DNA of 64,000 nt from Snodgrassella alvi wkB2 (GTDB lineage: Bacteria; Pseudomonadota; Gammaproteobacteria; Burkholderiales; Neisseriaceae). The first letter of the stretch is position 1. Each line of letters begins with the position of its first letter. Below are positions 28,840 to 37,455 of the stretch, piece by piece. A model generated the notes under the pieces. The model was not told the origin of the DNA. It worked only from the letters and a program-made list of their open reading frames with translations, and did no database searches. The stretch is from assembly GCF_000600005.1 (NCBI RefSeq), contig NZ_CP007446.1, positions 770,894-834,893 of the forward strand, written 5' to 3'. Both the position numbers and the translations under genes were made by a program.

Positions 28840-29043
28840 ATCGGTTTCTTCTTACATGATGAGTTCAGAAACGGGTGTATTATATACAAAGTAGGCAGTG
28901 GTAGTGAAGAAAATGCCGGCAGATTGCACTTGTCTGTGCGGTGAGGAATGATGAGATACGGATAGATAGGTTATACTATAGTACTTTATCGGTCGTGGTT
29001 GCTGCGGCACGCGAGTATTTTTTTATAAGCTTTTGTATTATTT

Positions 29044-30378
29044 ATGCTAACAAAGTGGTTACACAAGGTTTTGCCGAGAAAGTCTGCCCGGCGTGGCAAA
29101 AGGCGGGAAATCTCATTGGCACAACACCATATTCAGGCAGATGATCTGAGTTTTGCAGCGGAAAAGGTAATCACCCGCTTGCAGAAGGAAGGCTATCAGG
29201 CTTATGTGGTAGGTGGAGCTGTGCGTGATTTACTGCTTGGTGTGACACCTAAAGATTTTGATGTGGCAACAGATGCCACACCCGAACAGATACATAAACT
29301 TTTCCGGCGCAGCCGCATTATTGGCAGGCGTTTTCCGATTGTGCATGTTATGGTTGGTCCGGAAACTATCGAGGTAACAACTTTTCGGGGCGGGGCAGTC
29401 AATAGCCATAATGAGCTAGGCAGGATTATGAAGGATGTCAGTTTCGGTACGCTTGAACAGGATGCAATGCGCCGGGACTTTACTGCCAACGCTCTATACT
29501 ATGATCCGAAGCAGCAAGTAGTTTTGGATTTTCATCATGGCGTTGAAGACATACTTAACCGGCGTCTGGTAATGATAGGTAATCCGGCTGAGCGCTATCA
29601 GGAGGATCCGGTGCGCATGCTACGGGCAGCCAGATTATCTGGCAAACTTGGCTTTACCGTAGATAAACATACATCTAAACCGATAGCTGAATGTGCGCAG
29701 TTGTTAAAGCGGGAACCGCCGGCACGGCTATTTGATGAAGTACTGAAAATATTGTTCAGTGGTTATGCACAGGCATGTTTGCGCCAGATGAATAATCTTG
29801 GTCTGAAAGATATTCATCCTCTACTTGATGCATTAATGCCGGGCGGCGAAAGTAATGATAATATTGTCGCATTGGCTCTGCACAATACTGACGAACGCCT
29901 GCGGGCAGATAAATCTGTATCTATGGGCTTTGTACTGGCGGCTGTATTATGGCCGCATATCAGAACAGTATGGCAGCGGGAACTGAATAGTGGTATGCGC
30001 TCCAGTGCGGCGATGAATGCGGCGATTACTTCAGAACGTCAGCATGTAGATAAAAACTGGGGTGTGCCGCAGCGATATAGTGTAACTATGCGTGAAATCT
30101 GGAGTTTGCAGCCGCAGTTTGAAATTATGCGCGGGGCGCGTCCTTACCGCTTACTCGGACAGCCGCGTTTTCGTGCTGCTTTTGATTTTATGTGTTTGCG
30201 TGCCAGTCTGGGCGAATTATCACAGGATACGGTTCAGTGGTGGCAGGCTTTTCAGCATGGTTCAGATGTAGAGCGTGAGCAATTAATTCGTACTGCTTCG
30301 CAATCAGAAAAAAATTCAACAAGACAAAAAAGATACCGTAACAGACGTACCAACAAACCTAAGCAGGAGGAAGCATGA
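29044..30378 (+). CDS. pcnB: Poly(A) polymerase I
   Basis: This 444-residue nucleotidyltransferase adds 3' poly(A) tails to RNAs and so promotes their decay. The class-II nucleotidyltransferase head shows YVVGGAVRDLLLGVTPKDFDVATDA with the metal-binding Asp pair. RRSRIIGRRFPIVHV and QDAMRRDFTANALYYD are typical of PcnB. The C-terminus is basic (RQKRYRNRRTNKPKQ), as expected for RNA binding. The last codons overlap folK by four bases. Confidence 0.94.
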   Translation: MLTKWLHKVLPRKSARRGKRREISLAQHHIQADDLSFAAEKVITRLQKEGYQAYVVGGAVRDLLLGVTPKDFDVATDATPEQIHKLFRRSRIIGRRFPIVHVMVGPETIEVTTFRGGAVNSHNELGRIMKDVSFGTLEQDAMRRDFTANALYYDPKQQVVLDFHHGVEDILNRRLVMIGNPAERYQEDPVRMLRAARLSGKLGFTVDKHTSKPIAECAQLLKREPPARLFDEVLKILFSGYAQACLRQMNNLGLKDIHPLLDALMPGGESNDNIVALALHNTDERLRADKSVSMGFVLAAVLWPHIRTVWQRELNSGMRSSAAMNAAITSERQHVDKNWGVPQRYSVTMREIWSLQPQFEIMRGARPYRLLGQPRFRAAFDFMCLRASLGELSQDTVQWWQAFQHGSDVEREQLIRTASQSEKNSTRQKRYRNRRTNKPKQEEA

Positions 30379-30881
30379 ATTTAGTTACAGCGGTAATTGC
30401 TTTAGGGGCTAATCTTGATAATCCACGTAAACAGGTTGAAACAGCTCTGGCAGCTTTGAATCAAATTAAAGAGGTTCGGGTCAAGGCAATTTCACCACTT
30501 TATATTACTAAGCCGGTAGGATTGACTGACCAGCCGGATTTTGTCAATGCTGTTGTTCTGGTTCATACCACTTTAAGTGCTCATGAACTATTAAATTCTT
30601 TATTGGATCTGGAAAACAGGCTGGGACGGGTACGTGATGTTCCAAACGGACCGCGAGTGATTGATCTGGATATAATTGATTATGATCATCAGAATATTAA
30701 TGATGCGAATCTGACACTGCCGCACCCGCGTGCGTGTGAACGTGCTTTTGTAATGGCACCGCTGGCTGCGATTGCGCCTTATTATGTAATTGGTACTCAT
30801 GACAGTGCTTCTGCGGTGGCTGCGGCATTATTGAAGAAACAGCCAGATGCAGTAACTATAATTACTGACGAACAGGAATAA
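30375..30881 (+). CDS. folK: HPPK, 6-hydroxymethyl-7,8-dihydropterin pyrophosphokinase
   Basis: This 168-residue enzyme of folate synthesis transfers pyrophosphate from ATP to hydroxymethyldihydropterin. It has the HPPK landmarks IALGANLDNPRKQ, QPDFVNAVVLV, LENRLGRVRDVPNGPRVIDLDIIDYD (with the metal-binding DLD) and LPHPRACERAFVMAPL. The ATGA overlap with pcnB and the 19-base gap to the kinase gene indicate one operon. Confidence 0.95.
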   Translation: MNLVTAVIALGANLDNPRKQVETALAALNQIKEVRVKAISPLYITKPVGLTDQPDFVNAVVLVHTTLSAHELLNSLLDLENRLGRVRDVPNGPRVIDLDIIDYDHQNINDANLTLPHPRACERAFVMAPLAAIAPYYVIGTHDSASAVAAALLKKQPDAVTIITDEQE

Positions 30882-30900
30882 AAGCAGGGGAACAGGGAGT

Positions 30901-31533
30901 ATGGATTATCGCTACATTGTCGTAGAAGGATCTATTGGCAGTGGGAAATCAGCTTTAAGCCGCCGTCTGGCACAATATTTTGATGCTCTACTGCTGTCGG
31001 AAATTCCGGAAAGCAATCCGTTTCTGGAAAAATTTTATCTGAATGCGACTAATCACGGGCTGGCGACAGAGATGCATTTTTTAATGCGTCGTTGCGAGGC
31101 AATAAATGTGATTTATGCTGAGGATGAGCGACGCTCGCGGGTTATTGCTGATTTTCTGCTTGAGAAGGATCAGATATATGTGCCGGTAATTTTGCGTGAA
31201 GAGGAACAGACTCTGTACTGGCAGATTAAGCAAAAAGTAATGCCGAAATTTCCGGTTCCGGATCTGGTGATTTATCTGGAAGCTGATGACGAGTTGCTTG
31301 ATAAGCGTTTGCGTCAGCGTGATGACGGAATGGTTAATCTGTTTCCGGCTGGTTATTTACAGCAGATTCACGCTGAGTATCGCCGGTTTTTCCATTTATA
31401 TCAGCATGCTCCGTTATTGATTGCTAATACTAATGAGCTGGATTTTCTTGGTAATGACGATCATTTTGAACTGTTGCTGAACACTATTGCCAATATGCAG
31501 GGCAGCCGTAATTATCTCAATTTAAGCGAATAG
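30901..31533 (+). CDS. Deoxynucleoside kinase
   Basis: This 210-residue P-loop kinase belongs to the deoxyadenosine/deoxycytidine kinase family and phosphorylates deoxynucleosides for salvage. The Walker loop is GSIGSGKS (residues 10-17). The ERS-type substrate motif is DERRSRVIADFLLEKD. The lid region has RLRQRDDGMVNLF with several arginines. Specificity for dA, dC, dG or dT cannot be read from the sequence. It follows folK in an apparent operon. Confidence 0.88.
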   Translation: MDYRYIVVEGSIGSGKSALSRRLAQYFDALLLSEIPESNPFLEKFYLNATNHGLATEMHFLMRRCEAINVIYAEDERRSRVIADFLLEKDQIYVPVILREEEQTLYWQIKQKVMPKFPVPDLVIYLEADDELLDKRLRQRDDGMVNLFPAGYLQQIHAEYRRFFHLYQHAPLLIANTNELDFLGNDDHFELLLNTIANMQGSRNYLNLSE

Positions 31534-31907
31534 TTATTTAAAATTGTTTGGTGAAATAATTATTTCCGTTGTCTGCGTGGATATTTCAGTCAATCTGATT
31601 TGTCGTAAATTAGCTATATCGGCATTTTATGCTGTTTAATTTGAGTAAAAAAATATCAATGACATTATTCTATTAATTTGGTATTTATTTTCTTTTTGCG
31701 ATGGATTTCAGACTTACAAACTGTACTTTCTATAGAAAAAAGTACAGTTTTTGTATATGGAATTGCAGAATTCAGATACGTATTTTTCCGGCATTATTGA
31801 GGATGAAATTACTGGTTTAGTACCAACATTGGATATATCCATATTAGATAAATAGTTTTAAAGATATTCCAGTCATCAGATGGGAATAAAGGATGGCAAA
31901 ATATTTG
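31534..31907. other. Intergenic region with one terminator
   Basis: The stretch after the deoxynucleoside kinase is AT-rich. Apart from the hairpin at 31718-31750 nothing is recognised. Confidence 0.5.
31718..31750. terminator. Terminator-like hairpin downstream of the kinase gene
   Basis: AAACTGTACTTT (31718-31729) and AAAGTACAGTTT (31739-31750) form a perfect 12-bp stem followed by T residues. It sits 185 bases after the stop and has A/T flanks allowing function in either direction. Confidence 0.7.
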
Positions 31908-32060
31908 TTAATCTGTTCTGGTTTGGCTGTAGTCTGTGGTATTTTGCCGGTCATTACAACTAGCCAGATATTTGTTGTAACAAATTTGAGTTTCTTTAGC
32001 CGGAATGCAGGTTAAAAATAAATAAGCTGTTATTACCGGCAATATTTTCTGATAAAACAT
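31908..32060 (-). CDS. Doubtful small exported peptide
   Basis: A 50-codon minus frame starts at ATG 32060 (MFYQKILPVITAYLF) and has a hydrophobic N-terminus followed by LTCIPAKE. It could be a tiny lipoprotein or exported peptide, but T is unusual before the lipobox cysteine. The frame has no family resemblance I recognise. It lies divergently just upstream of panB. It may well be chance. Confidence 0.2.
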   Translation of the reverse strand: MFYQKILPVITAYLFLTCIPAKETQICYNKYLASCNDRQNTTDYSQTRTD

Positions 32061-32081
32061 AAATAGCGGATTTATCTGTAT

Positions 32082-32873
32082 ATGCATACTATTCATACTT
32101 TAAGGAAAATGAAGGCAGCCGGTGAAAAAATTGCCATGCTGACTTGTTATGATGCCAGTTTTGCCCGTTTGATGAGCGATGCCGGTGTTGATATATTGCT
32201 GATTGGTGATTCGCTTGGTATGGCGGTACAAGGGCAAACATCTACTATACCGGTTAGTGTTGATGATATCTGTTATCACACGGCTGCTGTAACACGAGGT
32301 AATCAACAGGCAATGATTCTGGCTGATCTGCCTTTCGGTGCCTATCAGCAAAGCAAAGAACAGGCTTTTGCTACTGCCGTACGCCTGATGGTTGCCGGTG
32401 CACATATGGTGAAACTGGAAGGAGGGGCATGGATAGCAGAAACCACTCAGTTTTTACAGCAGCGAGGTATTCCGGTATGTGCACATATCGGTCTTACACC
32501 GCAATCCGTTCATACACTCGGAGGCTATAAAGTACAAGGTCGTGGTGAAGCCGCGGCACAATTAATAGCCGATGCTCAGGCTCATGCACAGGCTGGTGCT
32601 GATATGGTATTAATGGAGTGTGTACCCGGCCGGCTGGCAGCAGAGGTGACAGCAGCACTTAGCTGTCCGACAATCGGTATTGGTGCAGGTGTCGACTGTG
32701 ACGGACAGGTTCTGGTAATGCATGATATGCTGGGTATTTATCCGGGTAAAACAGCTAAATTTGTCAAAAATTTTATGCGGGATCAGGATAGTATTCAGGC
32801 AGCTGTCAGTGCCTATGTTCGCGAAGTAAAAGCAAAAACTTTTCCGGCAGCAGAACATATTTTTGCTGATTGA
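32082..32873 (+). CDS. panB: 3-methyl-2-oxobutanoate hydroxymethyltransferase
   Basis: This 263-residue ketopantoate hydroxymethyltransferase catalyses the first committed step of pantothenate synthesis. Signatures are [30 protein letters not shown] at the N-terminus, MVKLEGGAW with substrate-binding Lys and Glu, and [22 protein letters not shown] in the C-terminal half. panC is not adjacent in this window. Confidence 0.96.
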   Translation: MHTIHTLRKMKAAGEKIAMLTCYDASFARLMSDAGVDILLIGDSLGMAVQGQTSTIPVSVDDICYHTAAVTRGNQQAMILADLPFGAYQQSKEQAFATAVRLMVAGAHMVKLEGGAWIAETTQFLQQRGIPVCAHIGLTPQSVHTLGGYKVQGRGEAAAQLIADAQAHAQAGADMVLMECVPGRLAAEVTAALSCPTIGIGAGVDCDGQVLVMHDMLGIYPGKTAKFVKNFMRDQDSIQAAVSAYVREVKAKTFPAAEHIFAD

Positions 32874-33045
32874 AAGTTTGAATTAAATTTCTGTTTTTAA
32901 TTGAAAATATTATATTTTTTTGAGGGTTTTTCTTTACAAATAGTCAATAGGCATATTTTGCGGATATTTATACGGGCTTGTTTTTTTTTCTGGAAGTATA
33001 TATAAGTTAATTCGTTGACAAATAAAAATTTTCAGGGAGATGCTT

Positions 33046-33870
33046 ATGGCGCTCGCCAAGCCTTACCCCCGTGCTTTAACTATTGCCGGATCTGATTCCA
33101 GTGGCGGAGCAGGTATTCAGGCGGACTTAAAAACTTTTGCTGCGCTGGGCGCATACGGTACCAGTGTGATTACAGCCATTACTGCACAGAATACTTTTGG
33201 TGTACAGCAGGTTATGGTAGTAACGCCGGATATGATAGAAGCGCAGTGTGCGGCAGTGATGTCTGATATTCGTATTGATGCGGTCAAAATCGGTATGCTG
33301 GCTGATATTGACAGCATCCGTACGGTTGCTCAATCACTGCAACAATATCATCTGCCTTTTACTGTACTGGATCCGGTTATGGTGGCTACTTCCGGTTCAG
33401 CTTTGTCGATAGAAAATACTGTGCAGACAATGAAGCAATTGCTGATGCCGCTGGCTGATATTCTGACACCTAATCTTTTTGAACTTTCTATCATGACACA
33501 TAAGCCGATAGCCACTACGGACAAAGAAATGCTCGAACAGGGACAGATTTTACTGGATGAAGGCTGTCATGCAGTACTGGTAAAAGGCGGGCACCGTAAT
33601 AATTCTGAAGATGCTGCAGACTGGCTGATGGAACGGGATAATGAACCGGTATGTTTTAAAAGTCTCCGGATTCATACTTCACATACTCATGGTACTGGCT
33701 GTACTCTTTCAGCTGCGATAGCCGCTTTGCGACCACAGCATGAAAATCTGGCCAATACAGTCGCAGCTGCCAAAAGTTATGTACATGGTGCGATTGAGGC
33801 AGGGCAACACTGGCATCTGGGACATGGGTATGGTCCGTTAGCGCATTTCTGGCGTATAAGGCATGATTAG
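33046..33870 (+). CDS. thiD: Hydroxymethylpyrimidine/phosphomethylpyrimidine kinase
   Basis: This 274-residue ribokinase-fold enzyme phosphorylates HMP and HMP-phosphate for thiamine synthesis. Landmarks are LTIAGSDSSGGAGIQADLKTF, AVKIGMLAD, VLDPVMVATSG, and the anion-hole/catalytic HTHGTGCTLSAAIAA. The frame also opens two codons earlier (33040), but CAGGGAGA just before makes 33046 the better start. No TPP riboswitch is recognisable in the AT-rich 170-base leader. Some paralogues also phosphorylate pyridoxine. Confidence 0.93.
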   Translation: MALAKPYPRALTIAGSDSSGGAGIQADLKTFAALGAYGTSVITAITAQNTFGVQQVMVVTPDMIEAQCAAVMSDIRIDAVKIGMLADIDSIRTVAQSLQQYHLPFTVLDPVMVATSGSALSIENTVQTMKQLLMPLADILTPNLFELSIMTHKPIATTDKEMLEQGQILLDEGCHAVLVKGGHRNNSEDAADWLMERDNEPVCFKSLRIHTSHTHGTGCTLSAAIAALRPQHENLANTVAAAKSYVHGAIEAGQHWHLGHGYGPLAHFWRIRHD

Positions 33871-33963
33871 TAGTTTTGCCGCTATGCTAAAATTGGCAGC
33901 TTGACCGGTATAAGGCCGACTGCAAGGCATAAATTGCCTTTTTATCAGACAGGGGAAGTTCTA

Positions 33964-34623
33964 ATGCAGACATGGCATCAGGCAATTGGTGCAGAAAAAC
34001 AGCAACCATATTTTCAGCATATTCTGGAAACAGTACGTGCTGAAAGGCTGGCCGGTAAGGTGATTTATCCGCCGGCACAAGATGTGTTCAATGCGTTTAA
34101 GGCAACTGAATTTGCTCAGGTTAAAGTGGTTATTCTTGGTCAGGATCCTTATCATGGTCCGCAGCAGGCGCATGGTTTGTCTTTTTCTGTACGGCAAGGT
34201 GTAGCCATTCCTCCTTCACTAGTCAATATATATAAAGAACTGGCTGAAGATATACCCGGCTTTCGTATTCCGCAGCATGGCTATTTGCAGCACTGGGCAG
34301 AGCAAGGTGTATTGTTGCTTAATACCGTTTTAACCGTGCGCGCCGGTCAGGCACATTCACATGCAGAGCTGGGCTGGGAAACTTTTACCGACCATGTGAT
34401 TGCTGTCTTGAATGCTGAACGTGAACATATTGTATTTATGCTTTGGGGCAGTCATGCCCAAAAAAAAGGTGCTATGATTGACCGGAAAAAACATCTGGTA
34501 TTAACTGCACCTCATCCGTCTCCTTTATCTGCATACCGTGGTTTTTTCGGATGCAGGCATTTTTCACGGGCTAATGCATATCTGCAGGAGCACGGAATAA
34601 GCCCGATAGACTGGCAATTGTAA
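33964..34623 (+). CDS. ung: Uracil-DNA glycosylase
   Basis: This 219-residue family-1 uracil-DNA glycosylase excises uracil from DNA. The catalytic water-activating motif GQDPYHG has D61, and the C-terminal [14 protein letters not shown] loop has the catalytic His. The frame extends upstream, but ATG 33964 follows a GGGGAAG ribosome site and gives the normal length. Located alone between thiD and rep. Confidence 0.96.
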   Translation: MQTWHQAIGAEKQQPYFQHILETVRAERLAGKVIYPPAQDVFNAFKATEFAQVKVVILGQDPYHGPQQAHGLSFSVRQGVAIPPSLVNIYKELAEDIPGFRIPQHGYLQHWAEQGVLLLNTVLTVRAGQAHSHAELGWETFTDHVIAVLNAEREHIVFMLWGSHAQKKGAMIDRKKHLVLTAPHPSPLSAYRGFFGCRHFSRANAYLQEHGISPIDWQL

Positions 34624-34695
34624 GATATCCGGCTGACCAGAAGCCGGCCTGATAAACAGTACGGTTGTGTTTTTGCCGGAAGCATCAATAAAACC

Positions 34696-36693
34696 ATGTT
34701 AAATCTGAATCCGCAACAACACGAAGCTATTCACTATCTTGATGGACCATTACTGGTGCTGGCCGGTGCCGGCAGTGGTAAAACGCGTGTTATTACTGAA
34801 AAAATTGCTTACCTGATTACACAAGCACATTATCCTGCCCAGCAGATAGCTGCAATTACCTTTACTAATAAAGCGGCACGGGAAATGCAAGAGCGTGTTG
34901 GTCACTTATTAAGTAAACCGCAAACCCGCAGTTTAACTATATGTACTTTTCATTCGCTGGGTATGCGTTTTTTACGTGAGGAAGCAGCGGCAGCAGGATA
35001 TAAAAAACAATTTTCTATTCTCGACAGTGCCGATGCGGGCAAAATCATCAGTGAATTACTGGGCAGTACCGGCAGGGAAATGGTGTTTAAAGCCCAGCAT
35101 CAGATTTCACTGTGGAAAAATAGTCTGCTTTCTCCGGAAACTGTTATTCGGCAGGCTGATGATACATGGACACATCAGATGGGGCAGTTATATGCCTCTT
35201 ATCAGGATACTCTGACCAGCTATCAGGCAGTAGATTTTGATGATCTAATCCGGATACCGGTTGAGCTGCTCCAGTCACAGGCAGATATTCGCTATAAGTG
35301 GCAGCTTCGTTTGCGTTATCTGCTGGTAGATGAGTGTCAGGATACCAATACCTGTCAGTATGCGCTGATGCGTCTGCTTACCGGTGCAGAAGGTAAGTTT
35401 ACTGCCGTAGGTGATGATGATCAGAGTATTTATGCCTGGCGTGGTGCCAATATGGAAAATCTGCGTCTGCTGCAACAAGATTATCCGGATTTAAAGATTA
35501 TTAAACTGGAGCAAAATTATCGTTCTACTGCACGTATTCTGCGTGTAGCCAATCAGGTGATTGCCCATAATCCCAAACTTTTTGCTAAAACATTATGGAG
35601 TGAATACGGGTTGGGTGACATGATTGATGTTATTGCCTGTAAAAATGAGGCTCACGAAGCTGATGTAGTCGTCAGCAGAATTGCTCATCAAAAATTGATT
35701 GGTGGTGATGCCGTACATTACCGGGATTTTGCGATTTTATATCGGGGTAATCATCAGGCGAGAGTTTTTGAAGAGGCATTGCGTAGCCGGAGAATTCCAT
35801 ACAGACTTTCAGGCGGACAAAGTTTTTTTGATAAGGCCGAAATCAAAGATGTACTGGCTTATGTTCGTTTACTTGCTAATCCGGACGATGATCCGGCATT
35901 TCTGCGCGCAGTAACGACACCACGGCGAGGAGTAGGTGAAACCACACTGGCTAAGCTGAATAATTATGCCAAAGTAGCACAATGCAGTTTATTTGAAGCT
36001 GCACGCAGTATGGATGCGCTGGCAGAGTTGTCAGCAAAAAGCCGTGAACCGTTACAGCAGTTTATGGCTTTGCTGGCTGATTATCAGGCACGTGCTACTG
36101 TGGAAGATGCCGGACAATTGTTGCACAGTTTGCTTGCCGATATAGCTTATGAAACACATTTGCTCAATACAGAGGAAGGACGGGCCGGAGAAATTAAATG
36201 GCGCAATGTGCAGGATTTGCTCAGCTGGATAGGCAAAAAAGGTGAAGAAGATGGCCGGAATATTCTGGAAATAGCCCAGACTATAGCACTAATGACATTG
36301 CTTGATGGTAAAGAAGATGAAGATGCAGATATGGTGAGTATGTCCACTCTGCATGCGTCTAAAGGTCTGGAGTATCCGCATGTGTTTCTGGTAGGCTGTG
36401 AAGAAGGAGTATTTCCGCATGCTGACAGTATCGAAGAAGGCAATATTGATGAGGAACGCCGGCTGATGTATGTGGGTATCACCCGTGCGCGGCAAACTCT
36501 TACTCTTACACATTGTCATAAACGCAAACGTGCCGGTTCCTGGGAATTTCATGAACCCAGCCGTTTTATTGATGAAATGCCGGGCGAAGATATTCGTTTG
36601 CTGGGACGTAAGGGCAGTGAACCCATTGTTAGTCAGTCGGAAGGTAAAAGTATTCTTGCAGGAATGATGGCACGGCTGGATAGTCTGCAATAG
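34696..36693 (+). CDS. rep: ATP-dependent DNA helicase Rep (UvrD family)
   Basis: This 665-residue SF1 helicase moves 3' to 5' on single-stranded DNA and helps forks pass blocks. Motifs in order: Q-motif LNPQQHEAI, motif I GAGSGKTRV (residues about 23-31), Ia ITFTNKAAREM, II VDECQDTN, III DDDQSIYAWRG, IV LEQNYRS, V STLHASKGLEYPHV and VI VGITRARQTL. The N-terminus and length fit Rep (E. coli 673) better than the longer UvrD or RecB. Confidence 0.93.
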   Translation: MLNLNPQQHEAIHYLDGPLLVLAGAGSGKTRVITEKIAYLITQAHYPAQQIAAITFTNKAAREMQERVGHLLSKPQTRSLTICTFHSLGMRFLREEAAAAGYKKQFSILDSADAGKIISELLGSTGREMVFKAQHQISLWKNSLLSPETVIRQADDTWTHQMGQLYASYQDTLTSYQAVDFDDLIRIPVELLQSQADIRYKWQLRLRYLLVDECQDTNTCQYALMRLLTGAEGKFTAVGDDDQSIYAWRGANMENLRLLQQDYPDLKIIKLEQNYRSTARILRVANQVIAHNPKLFAKTLWSEYGLGDMIDVIACKNEAHEADVVVSRIAHQKLIGGDAVHYRDFAILYRGNHQARVFEEALRSRRIPYRLSGGQSFFDKAEIKDVLAYVRLLANPDDDPAFLRAVTTPRRGVGETTLAKLNNYAKVAQCSLFEAARSMDALAELSAKSREPLQQFMALLADYQARATVEDAGQLLHSLLADIAYETHLLNTEEGRAGEIKWRNVQDLLSWIGKKGEEDGRNILEIAQTIALMTLLDGKEDEDADMVSMSTLHASKGLEYPHVFLVGCEEGVFPHADSIEEGNIDEERRLMYVGITRARQTLTLTHCHKRKRAGSWEFHEPSRFIDEMPGEDIRLLGRKGSEPIVSQSEGKSILAGMMARLDSLQ

Positions 36694-36780
36694 CAGTCTG
36701 TAACGTCATGTGGTTTGCACCATTACATGTTAAAATACAAATTGTTTGCTGCCTGTGCAGCTTGATTATGGAAAAAAATT

Positions 36781-37263
36781 ATGAAAATCGCCAAAAATTC
36801 TGTTGTGACACTGGACTATGAAATGTTCAATGCTGATAACCAGCTGATCGATAAAACTGAAGAACCGATTAGCTATTTGCATGGTGGCTATGACGGTATT
36901 TTTCCGTTGGTTGAAGAACAGTTACATGATAAGACGGTTGGCGATGTAGTAGATGTAAAACTGGCACCAGATGATGCATTTGGCGAACAGGATGAAGATC
37001 TGATTCGTATTGAACCATTGGATGTGTTTCCGGTTGAAGTTGAAGTGGGCATGATGTTTGAAGCAGATGACCCGGAAACTGGTGATGTAATGGTTTATCG
37101 TATTACCGATGTAGCAGATGGTAAAGCGGTAGTCGATGGTAATCATCCGTTGGCTGGACAGTGTATTCGTTTTAAAGCAACAGTAAAAGACATTCGCCCT
37201 GCTACGGCTGAGGAGCTGGAACATGGTCATGTACATGGAGCGCATGATCACCATCATCACTAA
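36781..37263 (+). CDS. slyD: FKBP-type peptidyl-prolyl isomerase SlyD
   Basis: This 160-residue cytoplasmic FKBP has the SlyD layout. The FKBP half-domain includes VTLDYEMFNADNQLIDKTEEP and AFGEQDEDLI, with an inserted flap domain between. The C-terminus is a short His-rich tail (HGHVHGAHDHHHH) that binds Ni/Zn, shorter than in E. coli. Such proteins act as folding catalysts and help load nickel into hydrogenases or urease. No nickel enzyme is seen nearby. Confidence 0.93.
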   Translation: MKIAKNSVVTLDYEMFNADNQLIDKTEEPISYLHGGYDGIFPLVEEQLHDKTVGDVVDVKLAPDDAFGEQDEDLIRIEPLDVFPVEVEVGMMFEADDPETGDVMVYRITDVADGKAVVDGNHPLAGQCIRFKATVKDIRPATAEELEHGHVHGAHDHHHH

Positions 37264-37299
37264 TTAGTTACATCATTGGATAATTAAATCTGAAAAAAG

Positions 37300-37332
37300 G
37301 AAGTTTCGCCGAAAGCGCAAACTTCTTTTTTT
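37300..37332 (+). terminator. Terminator of slyD
   Basis: GAAGTTT (37300-37306) and AAACTTC (37319-37325), extended inwards by CGC/GCG, form a stem followed by seven T residues. Confidence 0.9.
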
Positions 37333-37455
37333 ATTTCCGGCAATATTCAGCTTCTCACTGAAATACTGCATGTTATTGTCTCTGATTTACTGATTCACAG
37401 TATTAGTTTCAGACGGTATGATAAACCATGCATTCATATTCTTATTAATGCCATT

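Noticed and set aside
32874..33045. Possible TPP riboswitch in front of thiD
   Set aside because: No THI-box-like sequence or paired arms were recognised in the AT-rich leader.
37405..37420. TTCAGACGGT, partial match to the Neisseria DNA uptake sequence
   Set aside because: Differs from the reverse complement of GCCGTCTGAA in its last base, and I did not notice it recurring in the window; a single copy is not evidence.
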